Shown: in pieces, positions 50,763 to 59,862 of the stretch
Position numbering within the stretch: the stretch's first letter is position 1
Layout: the number at the start of each line of letters is the position of its first letter
Source of the DNA: Clostridia bacterium
Lineage (GTDB): Bacteria > Bacillota > Clostridia > Lachnospirales > Lachnospiraceae
Direction: 5' to 3'
Length of the DNA: 64,000 nt
Assembly (NCBI GenBank): GCA_910574835.1
Contig: CAJTDE010000004.1
Location: 1-64,000 of the forward strand
Program-made: the position numbers and the translations under genes
Notes under the pieces: generated by a model
Told to the model about the DNA's origin: nothing
Databases searched by the model: none
What the model saw: only the letters and a program-made list of their open reading frames with translations

Positions 50763-52129
50763 AACCTGTGGAACGCTTCTTTCGGAAATACTTTTTATCT
50801 ATGGTGGGCATTATTGCGCTGTTCCTGCTACTCAATGTTGTTCTGTTTTTCTCTGTGCTGCTTTGGGCCTGGCAGACCTCGGAGACACCGGAAATCTCTA
50901 TAAGCAAAATCTGTGACAGCATTACTCTGGATGAAACCGGACATTTGACGGCGGCTGGGGTGCTGGACGAAATTCTGGAAGAACATCACGCCTGGGCGAT
51001 GATTTTGGACGATACCGGAACGGTCATTTTTCAGAGCAAACTGCCGGAGGAGCTGCCCCGGCAGTACACGGCAGCGGATGTGGCAAAATTCAGCCGGTGG
51101 TATCTGGGGGATTATCCAGTCTATGTGCGGGAGCATCCCCAAGGGCTGCTGGTAGTAGGCGGTGAAAAGGGCAGTCAGGCGAAGTATTACTTTTCTGTCA
51201 GTGAGAGCTATGCGAGAAAACTGCTTGTCGGGCTGGCTGCCGTCTTTCTGACCAATATCATTGTGGTGGTCCTGCTGATCTGGAAGAACACCCGGCACGT
51301 TGAAAAGGCGGTCACGCCCATTTTACGGGGGATCGAAACGGTTTCCTCCGGTCAGCCGGTCAGCCTCCCGGAGAAGGGAGAATTGGCGGAGATCAACCGC
51401 CAGCTTAACAAGGCGGGGGCTTTTATTGCCAAAAAGGACAGCGCCCGCGCCGACTGGATCAGCGGCGTCTCCCATGATGTGCGGACACCCCTGTCCGTGA
51501 TCCTGGGCTTTGTCGGGCAGTTGGAGGAGGACCAAACACTTCCAATCTCCGCCCGTGAACAGGCGTCCCATATCCGCAGGCAGGGGGAGAAGCTGCGGAG
51601 CCTGATCTCCGATTTGAACCTCACGTCCAGGCTGGAGTATTCCATGCAGCCCCTTCGGATGGAGAAGGTCTATTTCGTGGAGCTGGCACGGCAAGTCGTC
51701 TGTGAGTTTTTGGACGGCGGGTTAGAGGCGCGGTATCAAATTGTGTTTGATTCCAGCCAAGAGAGCGAAACAGCGTCCATCATGGGGGACGAGGCCCTGC
51801 TAAAACGTGCGCTGTACAATTTGATTCAGAACAGCGTCATTCATAATCCAAAAGGGTGCGTGATTTCTGTTTCCGTAGCGTGGAACGGAAACAATACGGT
51901 CATAACGGTATCGGACAACGGCATTGGCGTGTCCGCTGAGAAGCTGGACAAATTAAGAGCGACAACAAATCATTTGGAAAGCACAGATGAAAGATTAAAG
52001 CTAAGACACGGTTTAGGTGTTCTGTTGGTCCGTCAAATTGTTGAGGCGCATCATGGTACAGTGGAAATTCTCAGTGAGCCGCAAAGAGGCTATAAAACAG
52101 TGTTGATTTTTCCAGACAATGAAATTTAA
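50759..52129 (+). CDS. Sensor histidine kinase of the Cpr-like system
   Basis: 456 residues. Two membrane segments (about 14-38 and 158-180) frame an extracytoplasmic sensor of about 120 residues. HAMP-like region 185-225, then the H-box SGVSHDVRTPLSV near 235-247, N-box NLIQNSVIHNP, G1 VSDNGIGVS and G2 LRHGLGVLLVRQI. Complete and probably active. CprK is the nearest functional parallel: it senses lantibiotics and drives the cprABC transporter. Confidence 0.92.
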   Translation: MKPVERFFRKYFLSMVGIIALFLLLNVVLFFSVLLWAWQTSETPEISISKICDSITLDETGHLTAAGVLDEILEEHHAWAMILDDTGTVIFQSKLPEELPRQYTAADVAKFSRWYLGDYPVYVREHPQGLLVVGGEKGSQAKYYFSVSESYARKLLVGLAAVFLTNIIVVVLLIWKNTRHVEKAVTPILRGIETVSSGQPVSLPEKGELAEINRQLNKAGAFIAKKDSARADWISGVSHDVRTPLSVILGFVGQLEEDQTLPISAREQASHIRRQGEKLRSLISDLNLTSRLEYSMQPLRMEKVYFVELARQVVCEFLDGGLEARYQIVFDSSQESETASIMGDEALLKRALYNLIQNSVIHNPKGCVISVSVAWNGNNTVITVSDNGIGVSAEKLDKLRATTNHLESTDERLKLRHGLGVLLVRQIVEAHHGTVEILSEPQRGYKTVLIFPDNEI

Positions 52130-52172
52130 GGGAAACGGAGAGCGCTTTGTCTGCGTTCTCCGTTTCCCGTTT
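52130..52172 (+). terminator. Intrinsic terminator after the sensor kinase
   Basis: GGGAAACGGAGAGCGC pairs with GCGTTCTCCGTTTCCC across a 7-nt loop, followed by GTTTTAATTG. It begins directly after the kinase stop codon and separates the plus-strand operon from the converging FtsX-type permease gene. Confidence 0.85.
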
Positions 52173-52224
52173 TAATTGATTTTACAGTATATCAGTTCCG
52201 CAACCTGTTTTCATGGATAAAATC

Positions 52225-54795
52225 TCAATTTTGCCGCAGCCGCTCTATGATGCTGACTTTAGCAATTTGCCGGTACAAAAGCGCCGGTATTGCCACGGTC
52301 AGGAGGATAAGAAATGGATAGATCACCAGCATGGGCCACATGACAAATTGATAAGTGAAGAACCAAATCCCGCTGGAAATACCTTGCACGACTACCACAG
52401 AAAACAACACTCCAAGGACAACCGATGTGATGATCGTTCCCACAGCATAATACAGCCCCTCAAAGGAGAGCATACGCTTTAGCTGCTTGCCGGTCATGCC
52501 GATGCTTTGCAGCATGGCAAATTCCTTTTTGCGGGTGATAACACTCGTCAGAATGGAGTTGACAAAGTTTGCGATACCGATAATGCCGATGATGATGCTT
52601 AACGCTCCGCCGATGGTGATGATAAGGGAAGTGAGGTCGTCAAAGGAGCTGGTATAGGTCGCCTTGGATTCAAAATCCATACTTGGCTCCACACTGTCGA
52701 TATAGCTGTTCAAAAACTCTGCCATTTCCGCTTCCGTTCCCGCTTTCACATCAAAGGGGAAATTGACCAGATGGGGGTTCTCGCACAGCGGCAGGAAAAT
52801 TTCTGTCGGGAGATAGAACCGGGCTTCACCTGTGTTGCGGGTGGTGGCCGTGTTCTCGTTGGCCCGAACCTTTGCCATGATGATAAAGTCATAGCTATCT
52901 GTAATGGTGGTGGAAAGTTCCTCCGCTTTCAGATGGTTGATCCGTACTGTATCCCCCACGCTGATATTGGGGTTCTCTATGATCGTTCCATCGTCGTTGC
53001 ACTCCACGCTCAGAAGAATATACTCTCCCGTTTTCAGCTTTTCCAGGTCAATGGTTCCCTCTATGACTTCCATGCCATTCAACAGAAAATCGTCCGCGCC
53101 ATACAGTCTTACAAAAGGATTTCCGTTCAGATCTTTGTTATAGCTGAAAAAAGCATTGTGTTCCGTTGAAAACGGTTCTTCCAGCATCCAGGAGGAATAG
53201 AGCCTGCCGCCGTCCTCAAAACTGCTGTTTTGTCTGACGGCCTCAATGAAGGTATCGGACAGATCATGTTCGCCTTTTTCAACCTGGTACTGGAAAAACT
53301 CTGCGTTGGAAATTACAAAGTCCGTATCCATAAATTTTGCAATATACTTGTCAATATCAAAGCCGCTGGACAGGGTGAATACCGTGTTGAACAGCACCAA
53401 ACTCAATGTCATGGACACGATCACCAGCACAGTACGCTTGCAGTTGCGGCCCAGGTTGGCCAGCGCCATAAAATGGAGCTTCGCGCCGTGGGTCGATTTT
53501 TTGTCCTTGGCCCTGCGCTTTCCAAACGCTGCCGTATCATTTTCCGTGTAGCGGATGGCCTCGATTGCGGAGACTGTACCCGCAATTTTAGCAGGCTTGC
53601 GGACGCTGACAAAGACAGTAAAAAGGGCGAAAGCGGCGGAACCGATGAAAATCAGAGGATTTATTGTTACTTTAACACCGGCGTCTGCGGTATAACTCGT
53701 TCCGTTCATCAGGAACGGAACCAAGGCCCGGCCAATCAAAAATCCAATCAGCAGGCCGATGGGAATACCAATCCAGGAAAGGCGGAGCGCCTGCCGGTTG
53801 ATTAGACGCTTGATCTGCCGTTTGGTTGTCCCCAGCGTTTTCAGCTGTCCATAGGACTGAATATCCTGAATGACAGAAATCTGGAAAATGTTGTAGATAA
53901 TCAAATACCCTGTTACGACAATCAACGCGACGCCAACAAGACCGGAAATCAGCATGGCGGGATTGCCCATTAACGCGCCGCTCTGATAGGCCGGACTGAC
54001 ACGGGCAATCACATAATTGCCGTTCTCCTTGCTGCCGCCCATCGTGTCACAGGTATAGCCGGTTTCGGAAAGAAGCTGGTGGAGCTGGGCTTCTATGTCG
54101 CCGTTCCCTCTGAACATCACATAGGCGGAGACAACGCCGGAATAATCATTGTCCACGGGATAGGTATAGGTCAAAATATCCGAATGGGCGTCCACAAAGG
54201 CTTTCGACACGACCAGCCTCCCGATGTTGCTCAAGCTGTCCGTTTCCCAAAAGCCGCAGAGGGTAAAATCGGTGGTATATAGCTTTCCCTTTACTTCATA
54301 GGTCAGAGAAACGGTTTCCCCGATCTGCGCCGGTACACCCAGGGCGTCCAGCGTCTTTGTGTCCGCGATGATCTCATGTTCCGCTTCGGGCCGGCGGCCT
54401 GTTGTGGGCGTGTAGCGGGCAAATTCCAATGCGGTGTCGTCCATATACCACAGGTCAGAGCGCCAACGCTCCAGGCCCGGATTTTGCAGCCGGTAGGACA
54501 CCGCTTTTGTATAGGCGATACGGTCAATCAGGGAGCTTCCCGCTATATCGTTGTAAACTTCATCGCTGATATAATTTAAGACCGCCTGCCCATCACCACC
54601 AGCCTTGCGGATATTCTGATCGTGAACGGTGTCCATCAGGCCAGACCCAAGGGTGAAGATCGTGGTAAAGAGTATGGTTGTCAGAACGATTGCGATAATC
54701 GCAATGATGTTCCTGCTTTTGCTGGCCTTAAAATAGCGGCCCGACAGCTTTTTGATGACCGCACCATTGTTGTTGCCGAATAAAATATCATTCAT
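52225..54795 (-). CDS. FtsX/MacB-type ABC permease, 856 residues
   Basis: Large permease with an N-terminal membrane segment (NIIAIIAIVLTTILFTTIFTLGS), a first extracytoplasmic loop (about 55-265), a first FtsX domain with three membrane segments (about 275-400), a second large loop (about 480-730) and a second FtsX domain at the end (SLIITIGGALSIIIGIIGIANFVNSIL onwards). The arrangement is that of Bce/MacB-type permeases. It partners with the ATPase gene that ends 14 bp upstream of its start. Probably antimicrobial-peptide resistance or sensing. Confidence 0.88.
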   Translation of the reverse strand: MNDILFGNNNGAVIKKLSGRYFKASKSRNIIAIIAIVLTTILFTTIFTLGSGLMDTVHDQNIRKAGGDGQAVLNYISDEVYNDIAGSSLIDRIAYTKAVSYRLQNPGLERWRSDLWYMDDTALEFARYTPTTGRRPEAEHEIIADTKTLDALGVPAQIGETVSLTYEVKGKLYTTDFTLCGFWETDSLSNIGRLVVSKAFVDAHSDILTYTYPVDNDYSGVVSAYVMFRGNGDIEAQLHQLLSETGYTCDTMGGSKENGNYVIARVSPAYQSGALMGNPAMLISGLVGVALIVVTGYLIIYNIFQISVIQDIQSYGQLKTLGTTKRQIKRLINRQALRLSWIGIPIGLLIGFLIGRALVPFLMNGTSYTADAGVKVTINPLIFIGSAAFALFTVFVSVRKPAKIAGTVSAIEAIRYTENDTAAFGKRRAKDKKSTHGAKLHFMALANLGRNCKRTVLVIVSMTLSLVLFNTVFTLSSGFDIDKYIAKFMDTDFVISNAEFFQYQVEKGEHDLSDTFIEAVRQNSSFEDGGRLYSSWMLEEPFSTEHNAFFSYNKDLNGNPFVRLYGADDFLLNGMEVIEGTIDLEKLKTGEYILLSVECNDDGTIIENPNISVGDTVRINHLKAEELSTTITDSYDFIIMAKVRANENTATTRNTGEARFYLPTEIFLPLCENPHLVNFPFDVKAGTEAEMAEFLNSYIDSVEPSMDFESKATYTSSFDDLTSLIITIGGALSIIIGIIGIANFVNSILTSVITRKKEFAMLQSIGMTGKQLKRMLSFEGLYYAVGTIITSVVLGVLFSVVVVQGISSGIWFFTYQFVMWPMLVIYPFLILLTVAIPALLYRQIAKVSIIERLRQN

Positions 54796-54809
54796 TGTCT
54801 GCGCCCCCT

Positions 54810-55475
54810 TTACTCAAAAATCCTGCCGTCCTCAATGCGGATAATACGGTCGGCAAGCTGGGCGATCTCGTTGTTGTGGGTAATCATCACCAGCGTCTGA
54901 TGGAATTTGCTGCTGGTCGCTTTCAAAAGTCCCAGCACATCGCTGCTCGTCCGGCTGTCCAGATTGCCGGTCGGTTCGTCTGCCAGAACGATGGCGGGCT
55001 TGGAAACGAGGGCGCGGGCGATAGCGACGCGCTGCTGCTGTCCGCCGGACAGGTTGTTGGGCATATTGTTCAGCTTGTCCCCCAGGGCCAGCAGGCGCAC
55101 CACCTCATCCATGAATTTTTCGTCCACTGTATCGCCGTCCAGCTCCACGGGCAGGACAATGTTTTCATAGACATTCAGGACAGGGACAAGGTTGTAGTTC
55201 TGGAAGATAAAGCCGATGTTGCGCCTGCGGAAGATGGTAAGCTGCTCATCGTTCAGCTCGGACAGCTCCTTGCCCTTGATCTGAACGCTGCCGGAGGTGG
55301 GCACGTCCAGACCGCCCATCATGTTCAGCAGAGTGGACTTGCCGCTGCCGGAGGTCCCCACAATGGCGACAAATTCCCCCTGCTCAATGGAGAGGGTCAC
55401 GCCGTCCAGCGCCTTTGTGATGTTCGGCTCCGTTCCGTAGTATTTTTTAAGGTCAGTTGTTTGCAAAATGCTCAT
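54810..55475 (-). CDS. ABC ATPase of the MacB/BceA type
   Basis: 221 residues from ATG 55475 (AAAGGATGGTGCAACCC upstream). Walker [17 protein letters not shown] near 42, Q-loop [17 protein letters not shown] near 90, signature [15 protein letters not shown] near 143 and Walker [14 protein letters not shown] near 163. Partner of the FtsX-type permease that follows. A TGTCACA direct repeat (55521-55540) lies 46 bp upstream of the start. Confidence 0.92.
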   Translation of the reverse strand: MSILQTTDLKKYYGTEPNITKALDGVTLSIEQGEFVAIVGTSGSGKSTLLNMMGGLDVPTSGSVQIKGKELSELNDEQLTIFRRRNIGFIFQNYNLVPVLNVYENIVLPVELDGDTVDEKFMDEVVRLLALGDKLNNMPNNLSGGQQQRVAIARALVSKPAIVLADEPTGNLDSRTSSDVLGLLKATSSKFHQTLVMITHNNEIAQLADRIIRIEDGRIFE

Positions 55476-55520
55476 GGGTTGCACCATCCTTTCTGTGATG
55501 CCGCTATCATAACAGCCAAT

Positions 55521-55540
55521 TGTCACAGAAATGTCACAAG
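55521..55540 (-). promoter_or_regulatory. TGTCACA direct repeat upstream of the MacB/Bce-type transporter
   Basis: TGTCACAGAAATGTCACAAG has two TGTCACA units at an 11-bp period. A close relative, TGTTACAGAAACCTCACAAC (16 of 20 bases the same, same strand), lies at 58631-58650 ahead of the nearby response regulator gene. Both targets lie on the minus strand. Likely binding site of that regulator. Confidence 0.68.
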
Positions 55541-55554
55541 CCGCAGTTTTTTTC

Positions 55555-56259
55555 TTAATCATATTCCGCGCAGATATACTTGAAATCCACCGTCCTGTTT
55601 ATCGCTGACAAGGCGTGTTCCTCAATATATTTTGACATGATCTCCTCTGCATATCGGAAATTCTCGCCTGGATGACCTGGAGCACAGCGCACCATTGTAA
55701 TCAGCATCCTGTTATCGCCTTCGATGTTTTCAGACGGATAGTTGCCGGCACAGTCGCAGGAATCCTCGTCATGGTATTTCTGCCTTACTGCTTCCACCTG
55801 ATCCGCTGTGCCAATCACGGCATGGTAATCCATGTTATCGGAGTCGCAATAATACTCGATGAAAAGCCTTGCCACAACATCCGTACATTGCCGGATCTGT
55901 TCAATAATGGCGTCCGCGTTCCGAACAGCAAAGCTCCGAATCTCCTGTCTGGCGTGCTCCTTGTTTTCATAGCGGATGTACAAGAGCGTCTCATGGCCGC
56001 CCAATATAGCGGTGACGTTCTGGAGTGCTCCATCTTTGCCATAGACGGCGCGGAGCGTCCGGATGAGGTCGTCCTCCGACACGTTATACAGCGTCATCCC
56101 ACGCCAGTCCTCCCCGACAGGAATGTCATAGGTGAGCATTTGATATTGCGCGTCATAGTCAAAGGAAATTGCGTCGTCATCGTCAATGTCTCTGCTGAAA
56201 CCGGCGAGGCTGTACGCGCCTGCTTTGTAAATGAGTGGAATGTTGTGTAATTCTGACAT
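55555..56259 (-). CDS. Unknown 234-residue protein between transporter and acetyltransferase
   Basis: I do not recognise this protein. From ATG 56259 it starts SELHNIPLIYKAGAYSLAGFS and contains DWRGMTLYNVSEDDLIRTLRAVYG, a cysteine pair (EDSCDCAGNYPSEN) near 180 and an acidic end. No signal peptide or membrane segment. It lies between the BceAB-like genes and a GNAT gene on the same strand; its stop codon is 15 bp upstream of the TGTCACA repeat, so it may be a separate transcript. Confidence 0.6.
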   Translation of the reverse strand: MSELHNIPLIYKAGAYSLAGFSRDIDDDDAISFDYDAQYQMLTYDIPVGEDWRGMTLYNVSEDDLIRTLRAVYGKDGALQNVTAILGGHETLLYIRYENKEHARQEIRSFAVRNADAIIEQIRQCTDVVARLFIEYYCDSDNMDYHAVIGTADQVEAVRQKYHDEDSCDCAGNYPSENIEGDNRMLITMVRCAPGHPGENFRYAEEIMSKYIEEHALSAINRTVDFKYICAEYD

Positions 56260-56332
56260 TTTGGTATTCTCCTTTTTTAATGGCCACACTTGAAAGCAAA
56301 TAAGGTTTTTGATGCAAAATAACCACCCAAAC

Positions 56333-56842
56333 TTATAGTTTCAAACTATATCGCAAAAGATTGTATTGATGGCCGTCTTTGCTGTCTGTTTTAGCTGCCG
56401 AAGAAATCAGTGAAAAGCCGAATGACTTTGCCAATCGGTTAGAAGCTGTGTTTTCATCCCTCGCTGAATAGATAAACTCTTTTGCGTCAAATTTCTCCCT
56501 GCAATATTGAATCAGACCTTGAAGAATCTGCCTACCAAATCCTTTCCCCACATAGTTCGGCCCCAAACATATTCCGGCCTCCTGATATATGAAAGGTTCG
56601 ATTTTCTCTACACCCGCAAACCCAATCGCCTTACCGCTTGTTTTTTCATAAACCAAATAAGTGTCATGCTCCTTCTGAAATGCGATGGTTTTCGTGATTC
56701 TTATTTTAGCGGCTTCTTCGCTTGTGGTAATCGTCCACTCCATATATCTCGCGCTTTCCGGCTGTGACCAGACATTGTGGTACATTTCCGTCCAATCCGA
56801 AAACTTTGCTTTATCTAGAATAAGGCTTTCTGTTTCAATCAT
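56333..56842 (-). CDS. GNAT-family N-acetyltransferase
   Basis: 169 residues from ATG 56842 (GGGGGGAGTTTGAAC upstream). Typical GNAT_3/RimJ-like layout: IETESLILDKAKFSDWTEMYHNVW, the acceptor region and the acetyl-CoA loop ICLGPNYVGKGFGRQILQGLIQYC, then NTASNRLAKSFGFSL. The substrate is unknown. Most relatives acetylate protein N-termini or small molecules. Confidence 0.85.
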   Translation of the reverse strand: MIETESLILDKAKFSDWTEMYHNVWSQPESARYMEWTITTSEEAAKIRITKTIAFQKEHDTYLVYEKTSGKAIGFAGVEKIEPFIYQEAGICLGPNYVGKGFGRQILQGLIQYCREKFDAKEFIYSARDENTASNRLAKSFGFSLISSAAKTDSKDGHQYNLLRYSLKL

Positions 56843-56877
56843 GTTCAAACTCCCCCCAATCCTGATCGGATTACAAA

Positions 56878-57912
56878 TTATGATCCGCGAGGAAGAAATA
56901 CAGAAAATGTAGAGCCGCTGCCTACTGCTGAAGTTACTTTGATATAGCCGCCCTGCATGGTGATGATCTCGCGGGCAAGGTACAATCCTATGCCAATGCC
57001 CTCAACATCGTGTACTTCTTCCTCACGATAGAAGCGTTTGAAGATCATCCCCTGTCTGTTCTCCGCGATGCCCTTGCCGCTGTCTGTAATGTCAATTTTC
57101 ACATACAGCTCCCAGCTTTGGACGGACACCTGAATAGTGCCGCCCGTTGGTGTGTACTTCACAGCATTATCCAAAATGTTAAACAGGGCCTCACTTGTCC
57201 ATTTCTTATCATGGGCCAGCAGTATATCGGATGGACAATCTACGTTGACATGAATGTTTTTCTTTTCAGCGTTCAACAGAATACCGCCCAGCGCCGACGC
57301 CAAGGTATTATAAATCGGCTGCGTCTTTCTGTCCAGCGAGATCACGCCGGTTTCCAGCCGTGAGGTCTTTATCATGGCCTGCATAAGAAAGTCCAGTTTT
57401 TCAAGCTGGCCGCTGGATGCCTGCAAAAATTCCTGACGCTTTTCTTCTGTCACAGGCTGTTCAAGCAAAGTGGCGTTTACCATTTGAAGATTTGCAATCG
57501 GCGTTTTCACCTGATGGGAGATGTCAGAAATCAATTCCTGCAAATCAGCCCGCTCTTTCGCTACACATTCTCGATTTTCTCGCATAACTTCATATAGGCG
57601 GACAAGCCGGTGATTGATTTTATAAAACAGGTTTTCTTCCTCATAGACCTGCGGTGGGGCCGATGCCCCGTCCAGCATATTGTCTATTGTTTCGCACAGC
57701 CTGTCCGAAAACAGCACTAGCTTTCGGCGCAGAAAGGCCACGAAAAGAGCTACACAGATGAACACCAGCAGGATAAACAAGAGGCCCAACCAAGCGATTG
57801 CCTGTTTTCCGGTAAGGAGAAAAGCCGCAGTCACGGTCACAGCGGAGAGCAAACCTAAAAATACTGCTCCCACAGCACAGGCGCGGTTGATGGAAAGTTT
57901 GCTTTCATTCAC
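56878..57912 (-). CDS. Sensor histidine kinase with short sensor region (Bce-like)
   Basis: 344 residues from GTG 57912, which overlaps the regulator stop codon by 4 bp (GTGA). Two adjacent membrane segments (about 8-30 and 35-60) have hardly any loop between them, a mark of intramembrane-sensing kinases such as BceS that read the state of a partner transporter. H-box SDISHQVKTPIANLQ near 140, N-box ALFNILDNAVKYTP and GIGIGLYLAREI. Complete. Confidence 0.92.
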   Translation of the reverse strand: MNESKLSINRACAVGAVFLGLLSAVTVTAAFLLTGKQAIAWLGLLFILLVFICVALFVAFLRRKLVLFSDRLCETIDNMLDGASAPPQVYEEENLFYKINHRLVRLYEVMRENRECVAKERADLQELISDISHQVKTPIANLQMVNATLLEQPVTEEKRQEFLQASSGQLEKLDFLMQAMIKTSRLETGVISLDRKTQPIYNTLASALGGILLNAEKKNIHVNVDCPSDILLAHDKKWTSEALFNILDNAVKYTPTGGTIQVSVQSWELYVKIDITDSGKGIAENRQGMIFKRFYREEEVHDVEGIGIGLYLAREIITMQGGYIKVTSAVGSGSTFSVFLPRGS

Positions 57913-58592
57913 TTTTTTATCCCCCCAATCCACATATAGCCCATGCCGTAGACGGTCTTGATATATTGCAAACCGTCTATTTCGATTTTTCCCCGAATAC
58001 GGCTAATTGCTACCGTCAGCGCGTGTTCATCCACAAAATTTTCATCTGCGTCCCACAGCTTTTCAAGAAGCATCTGTCGGGTCAGAACAATTTGCGGATT
58101 TCTTACCAGCACCTTTAGCAAGCGGTATTCCATCGGTGTGAAGATAACCGGCTCTCCTGCGAGAGTGGCGGTCAATTCCGAGAAATTGACGGATAGTGTG
58201 CCGTCTGTGTAGCAATCACCGCCTGTCTGCTTCTCGATGCGGCCCAGCAAGGCCGAAACCTTTTTTCGGAATACGCTGATCGGAAACGGCTTTGTCACAT
58301 AATCGTCTGCTCCCAACTCAAAGCCTTTCAGCATATCGCTTTCCATATCGTTTGCGGTCAGGAAAATCACGGCGGTATCTGGACGGCGTTCTTTGATTTC
58401 CGTACAGAAGTCAAATCCGTTTCCATCAGGCAAATTGACATCCAGCACGATCAAATCATAGTCCTGCGCTTCACAGAAATTGACCGCCGCTGATTTTGAC
58501 ATGGCAGCGTCCACGGTGTAGCCCGCCGCCGAAAGATTGTAGCAAAGGGTATTGTTCAAAAGACGGTCATCTTCAACGACTAAAAGCCTCAT
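57909..58592 (-). CDS. OmpR-family response regulator (Bce/VirR type)
   Basis: 227 residues. Receiver with VVEDDRL, phosphoacceptor Asp51 (LIVLDVNLPDGNGFD), FLTANDMES and YVTKPF; winged helix FTPMEYRLLKVLVRNPQ ... VAISRIRGKIE, KTVYGMGYMW. First gene of the two-gene operon. The 20-bp repeat at 58631-58650, upstream of its own start, also occurs ahead of the transporter genes, so it probably controls both. Confidence 0.92.
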   Translation of the reverse strand: MRLLVVEDDRLLNNTLCYNLSAAGYTVDAAMSKSAAVNFCEAQDYDLIVLDVNLPDGNGFDFCTEIKERRPDTAVIFLTANDMESDMLKGFELGADDYVTKPFPISVFRKKVSALLGRIEKQTGGDCYTDGTLSVNFSELTATLAGEPVIFTPMEYRLLKVLVRNPQIVLTRQMLLEKLWDADENFVDEHALTVAISRIRGKIEIDGLQYIKTVYGMGYMWIGGIKK

Positions 58593-58630
58593 GGCTTCAC
58601 TTCCTTTCCCTTATTAGGGTAACATGAAAA

Positions 58631-58650
58631 TGTTACAGAAACCTCACAAC
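58631..58650 (-). promoter_or_regulatory. TGTCACA-type repeat upstream of the response regulator
   Basis: TGTTACAGAAACCTCACAAC, 39 bp before the start codon, with half-sites 11 bp apart and 16 of 20 bases shared with 55521-55540. Consistent with autoregulation. Confidence 0.65.
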
Positions 58651-58828
58651 AGTTTTCGTACTGCAATACACAGTCTAATTTTACGAAGATACGGCGAATA
58701 AATCAACACCCAGGATGTAAACAATAAAGATTAGAATCTGTTCTGTATTCATTGTTTTCAAGACAGCGTGGAGGGGAAAGCGGAAAATCCGGCAATATCT
58801 GAAATTTCCGATAACGTAGGCAAGCAAT

Positions 58829-58995
58829 GAGCCGGAATATCCTTTTGGGATATTCCGGCTCGCTTGTTGGGGTTCCCCCAAGCCCCAGACCTACCGCTTG
58901 CGCGTCCGGTCGAACACGCCTTTCGGCGTGGCTTTGCGCTCCCTGCGGTCGCTTGCTCCTGCACATCCGCGCAGGAGAGGGGCGGCGCAAAATGC
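58829..58995. other. Remnant oriT-like region of a second conjugative backbone
   Basis: A chain of stem-loops: a 14-bp perfect hairpin (58829-58842 with 58848-58861), TTGGGG-TTC-CCCCAA (58867-58881) followed by GCCC, CACGCC-TTTC-GGCGTG-like and CTCCTGC ... GCAGGAG. The TTGGGG/CCCCAA stem after CTTG and before GCCC also occurs in the oriT blocks of elements B and C. No gene is seen from 58651 to 59029. Confidence 0.6.
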
Positions 58996-59029
58996 GCCGT
59001 CAGGAGGTTTCCGTGACTGGCAGAAAATA

Positions 59030-59551
59030 TTATTCCTCTGAATCTTTCCTTGTTCCGTCCTTTGTGATAGTAAGTTGCCCCTCCTGGCATTTCACAGTGA
59101 TTTTGTCCCCGGCAGAGAAACCGGCCTGTTCCAGCCATTTGCTGTCCTCGCCCTTGGTGTTCTCCATGATGCAGTTGACCAGCTTCAAAATGTCGTTCTC
59201 GCAGTAGATATAGCGGAATGGGTTGTACTTCATGGACTGCTTAAAATCAATCGTATTGAGTATTTTTATCTCATACCCGCCGCGCTGAAGCATTTTCCCA
59301 CATTCCAGAACGACCGTGCCTTTTGGGTCAGTCACGATATAGCTGGCGTTCATCTGCATGAGGTTGGGCTTAATGTGGAAGCGGGTCTTGCCGGAGCCGG
59401 AACCGCCGATCACCAGCACATTTTTGTTGATATTGTACTTGGGGATTTTGTTTCTCCCCACCATGACGCGCTCTGTCTGCGTCAGGAGAATGTTCTGGTC
59501 GAATTGGGGATTGATGAAAGGCTTAATATCGTCGGAATTTCCCCATGAAGC
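59030..59551 (-). pseudogene. virD4 remnant fused in frame to a SymE-like tail
   Basis: The frame opens within SWGNSDDIKPFI of a VirD4/TraG protein, passes through the Walker A loop VIGGSGSGKTRFHIKPNLMQ and IVTDPKGTVVLECGK and continues to NTKGE, where it changes directly into DSKWLEQAGFSAGDKITVKC, the end of a SymE-type toxin. The ATG at 59464 gives a product of 144 residues. The front of virD4 is missing because element E starts at about 59552; the middle and end were lost by a deletion that kept the frame. Confidence 0.85.
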
Positions 59552-59862
59552 GTTTTGTCAAGTGCTTTTTTGAGTTATTGACGCAAAACTTTTCAGCGCG
59601 GCGGGAAACGGGCAGGAAAAGGGGCGCAAAACGCGCCTGTGAACGGTTAGAAGCCGTTTTCGTGGGTAGGTAGTATAAAACCCTTACCCTGTGGATTTTC
59701 GCGTCTGCAACGCCTTAAAAATCAAGCCTTTTCAAGCTCTATTGCGTAACACTCCATTCTGTTCTTTGGGAGAGGTCGGGGGCGCGGGGGCAGAGCCACC
59801 GCAAAACCTAACGACTGCCGCCGCAGTAGTGCAGACGGTTTTGCCGTTAGAATGGAGCAGAC

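Noticed and set aside
46158-58592. Lantibiotic biosynthesis cluster
   Set aside because: Only transporter/immunity-type and sensing genes are present; no precursor peptide, LanB/C/M or LanT-type genes.
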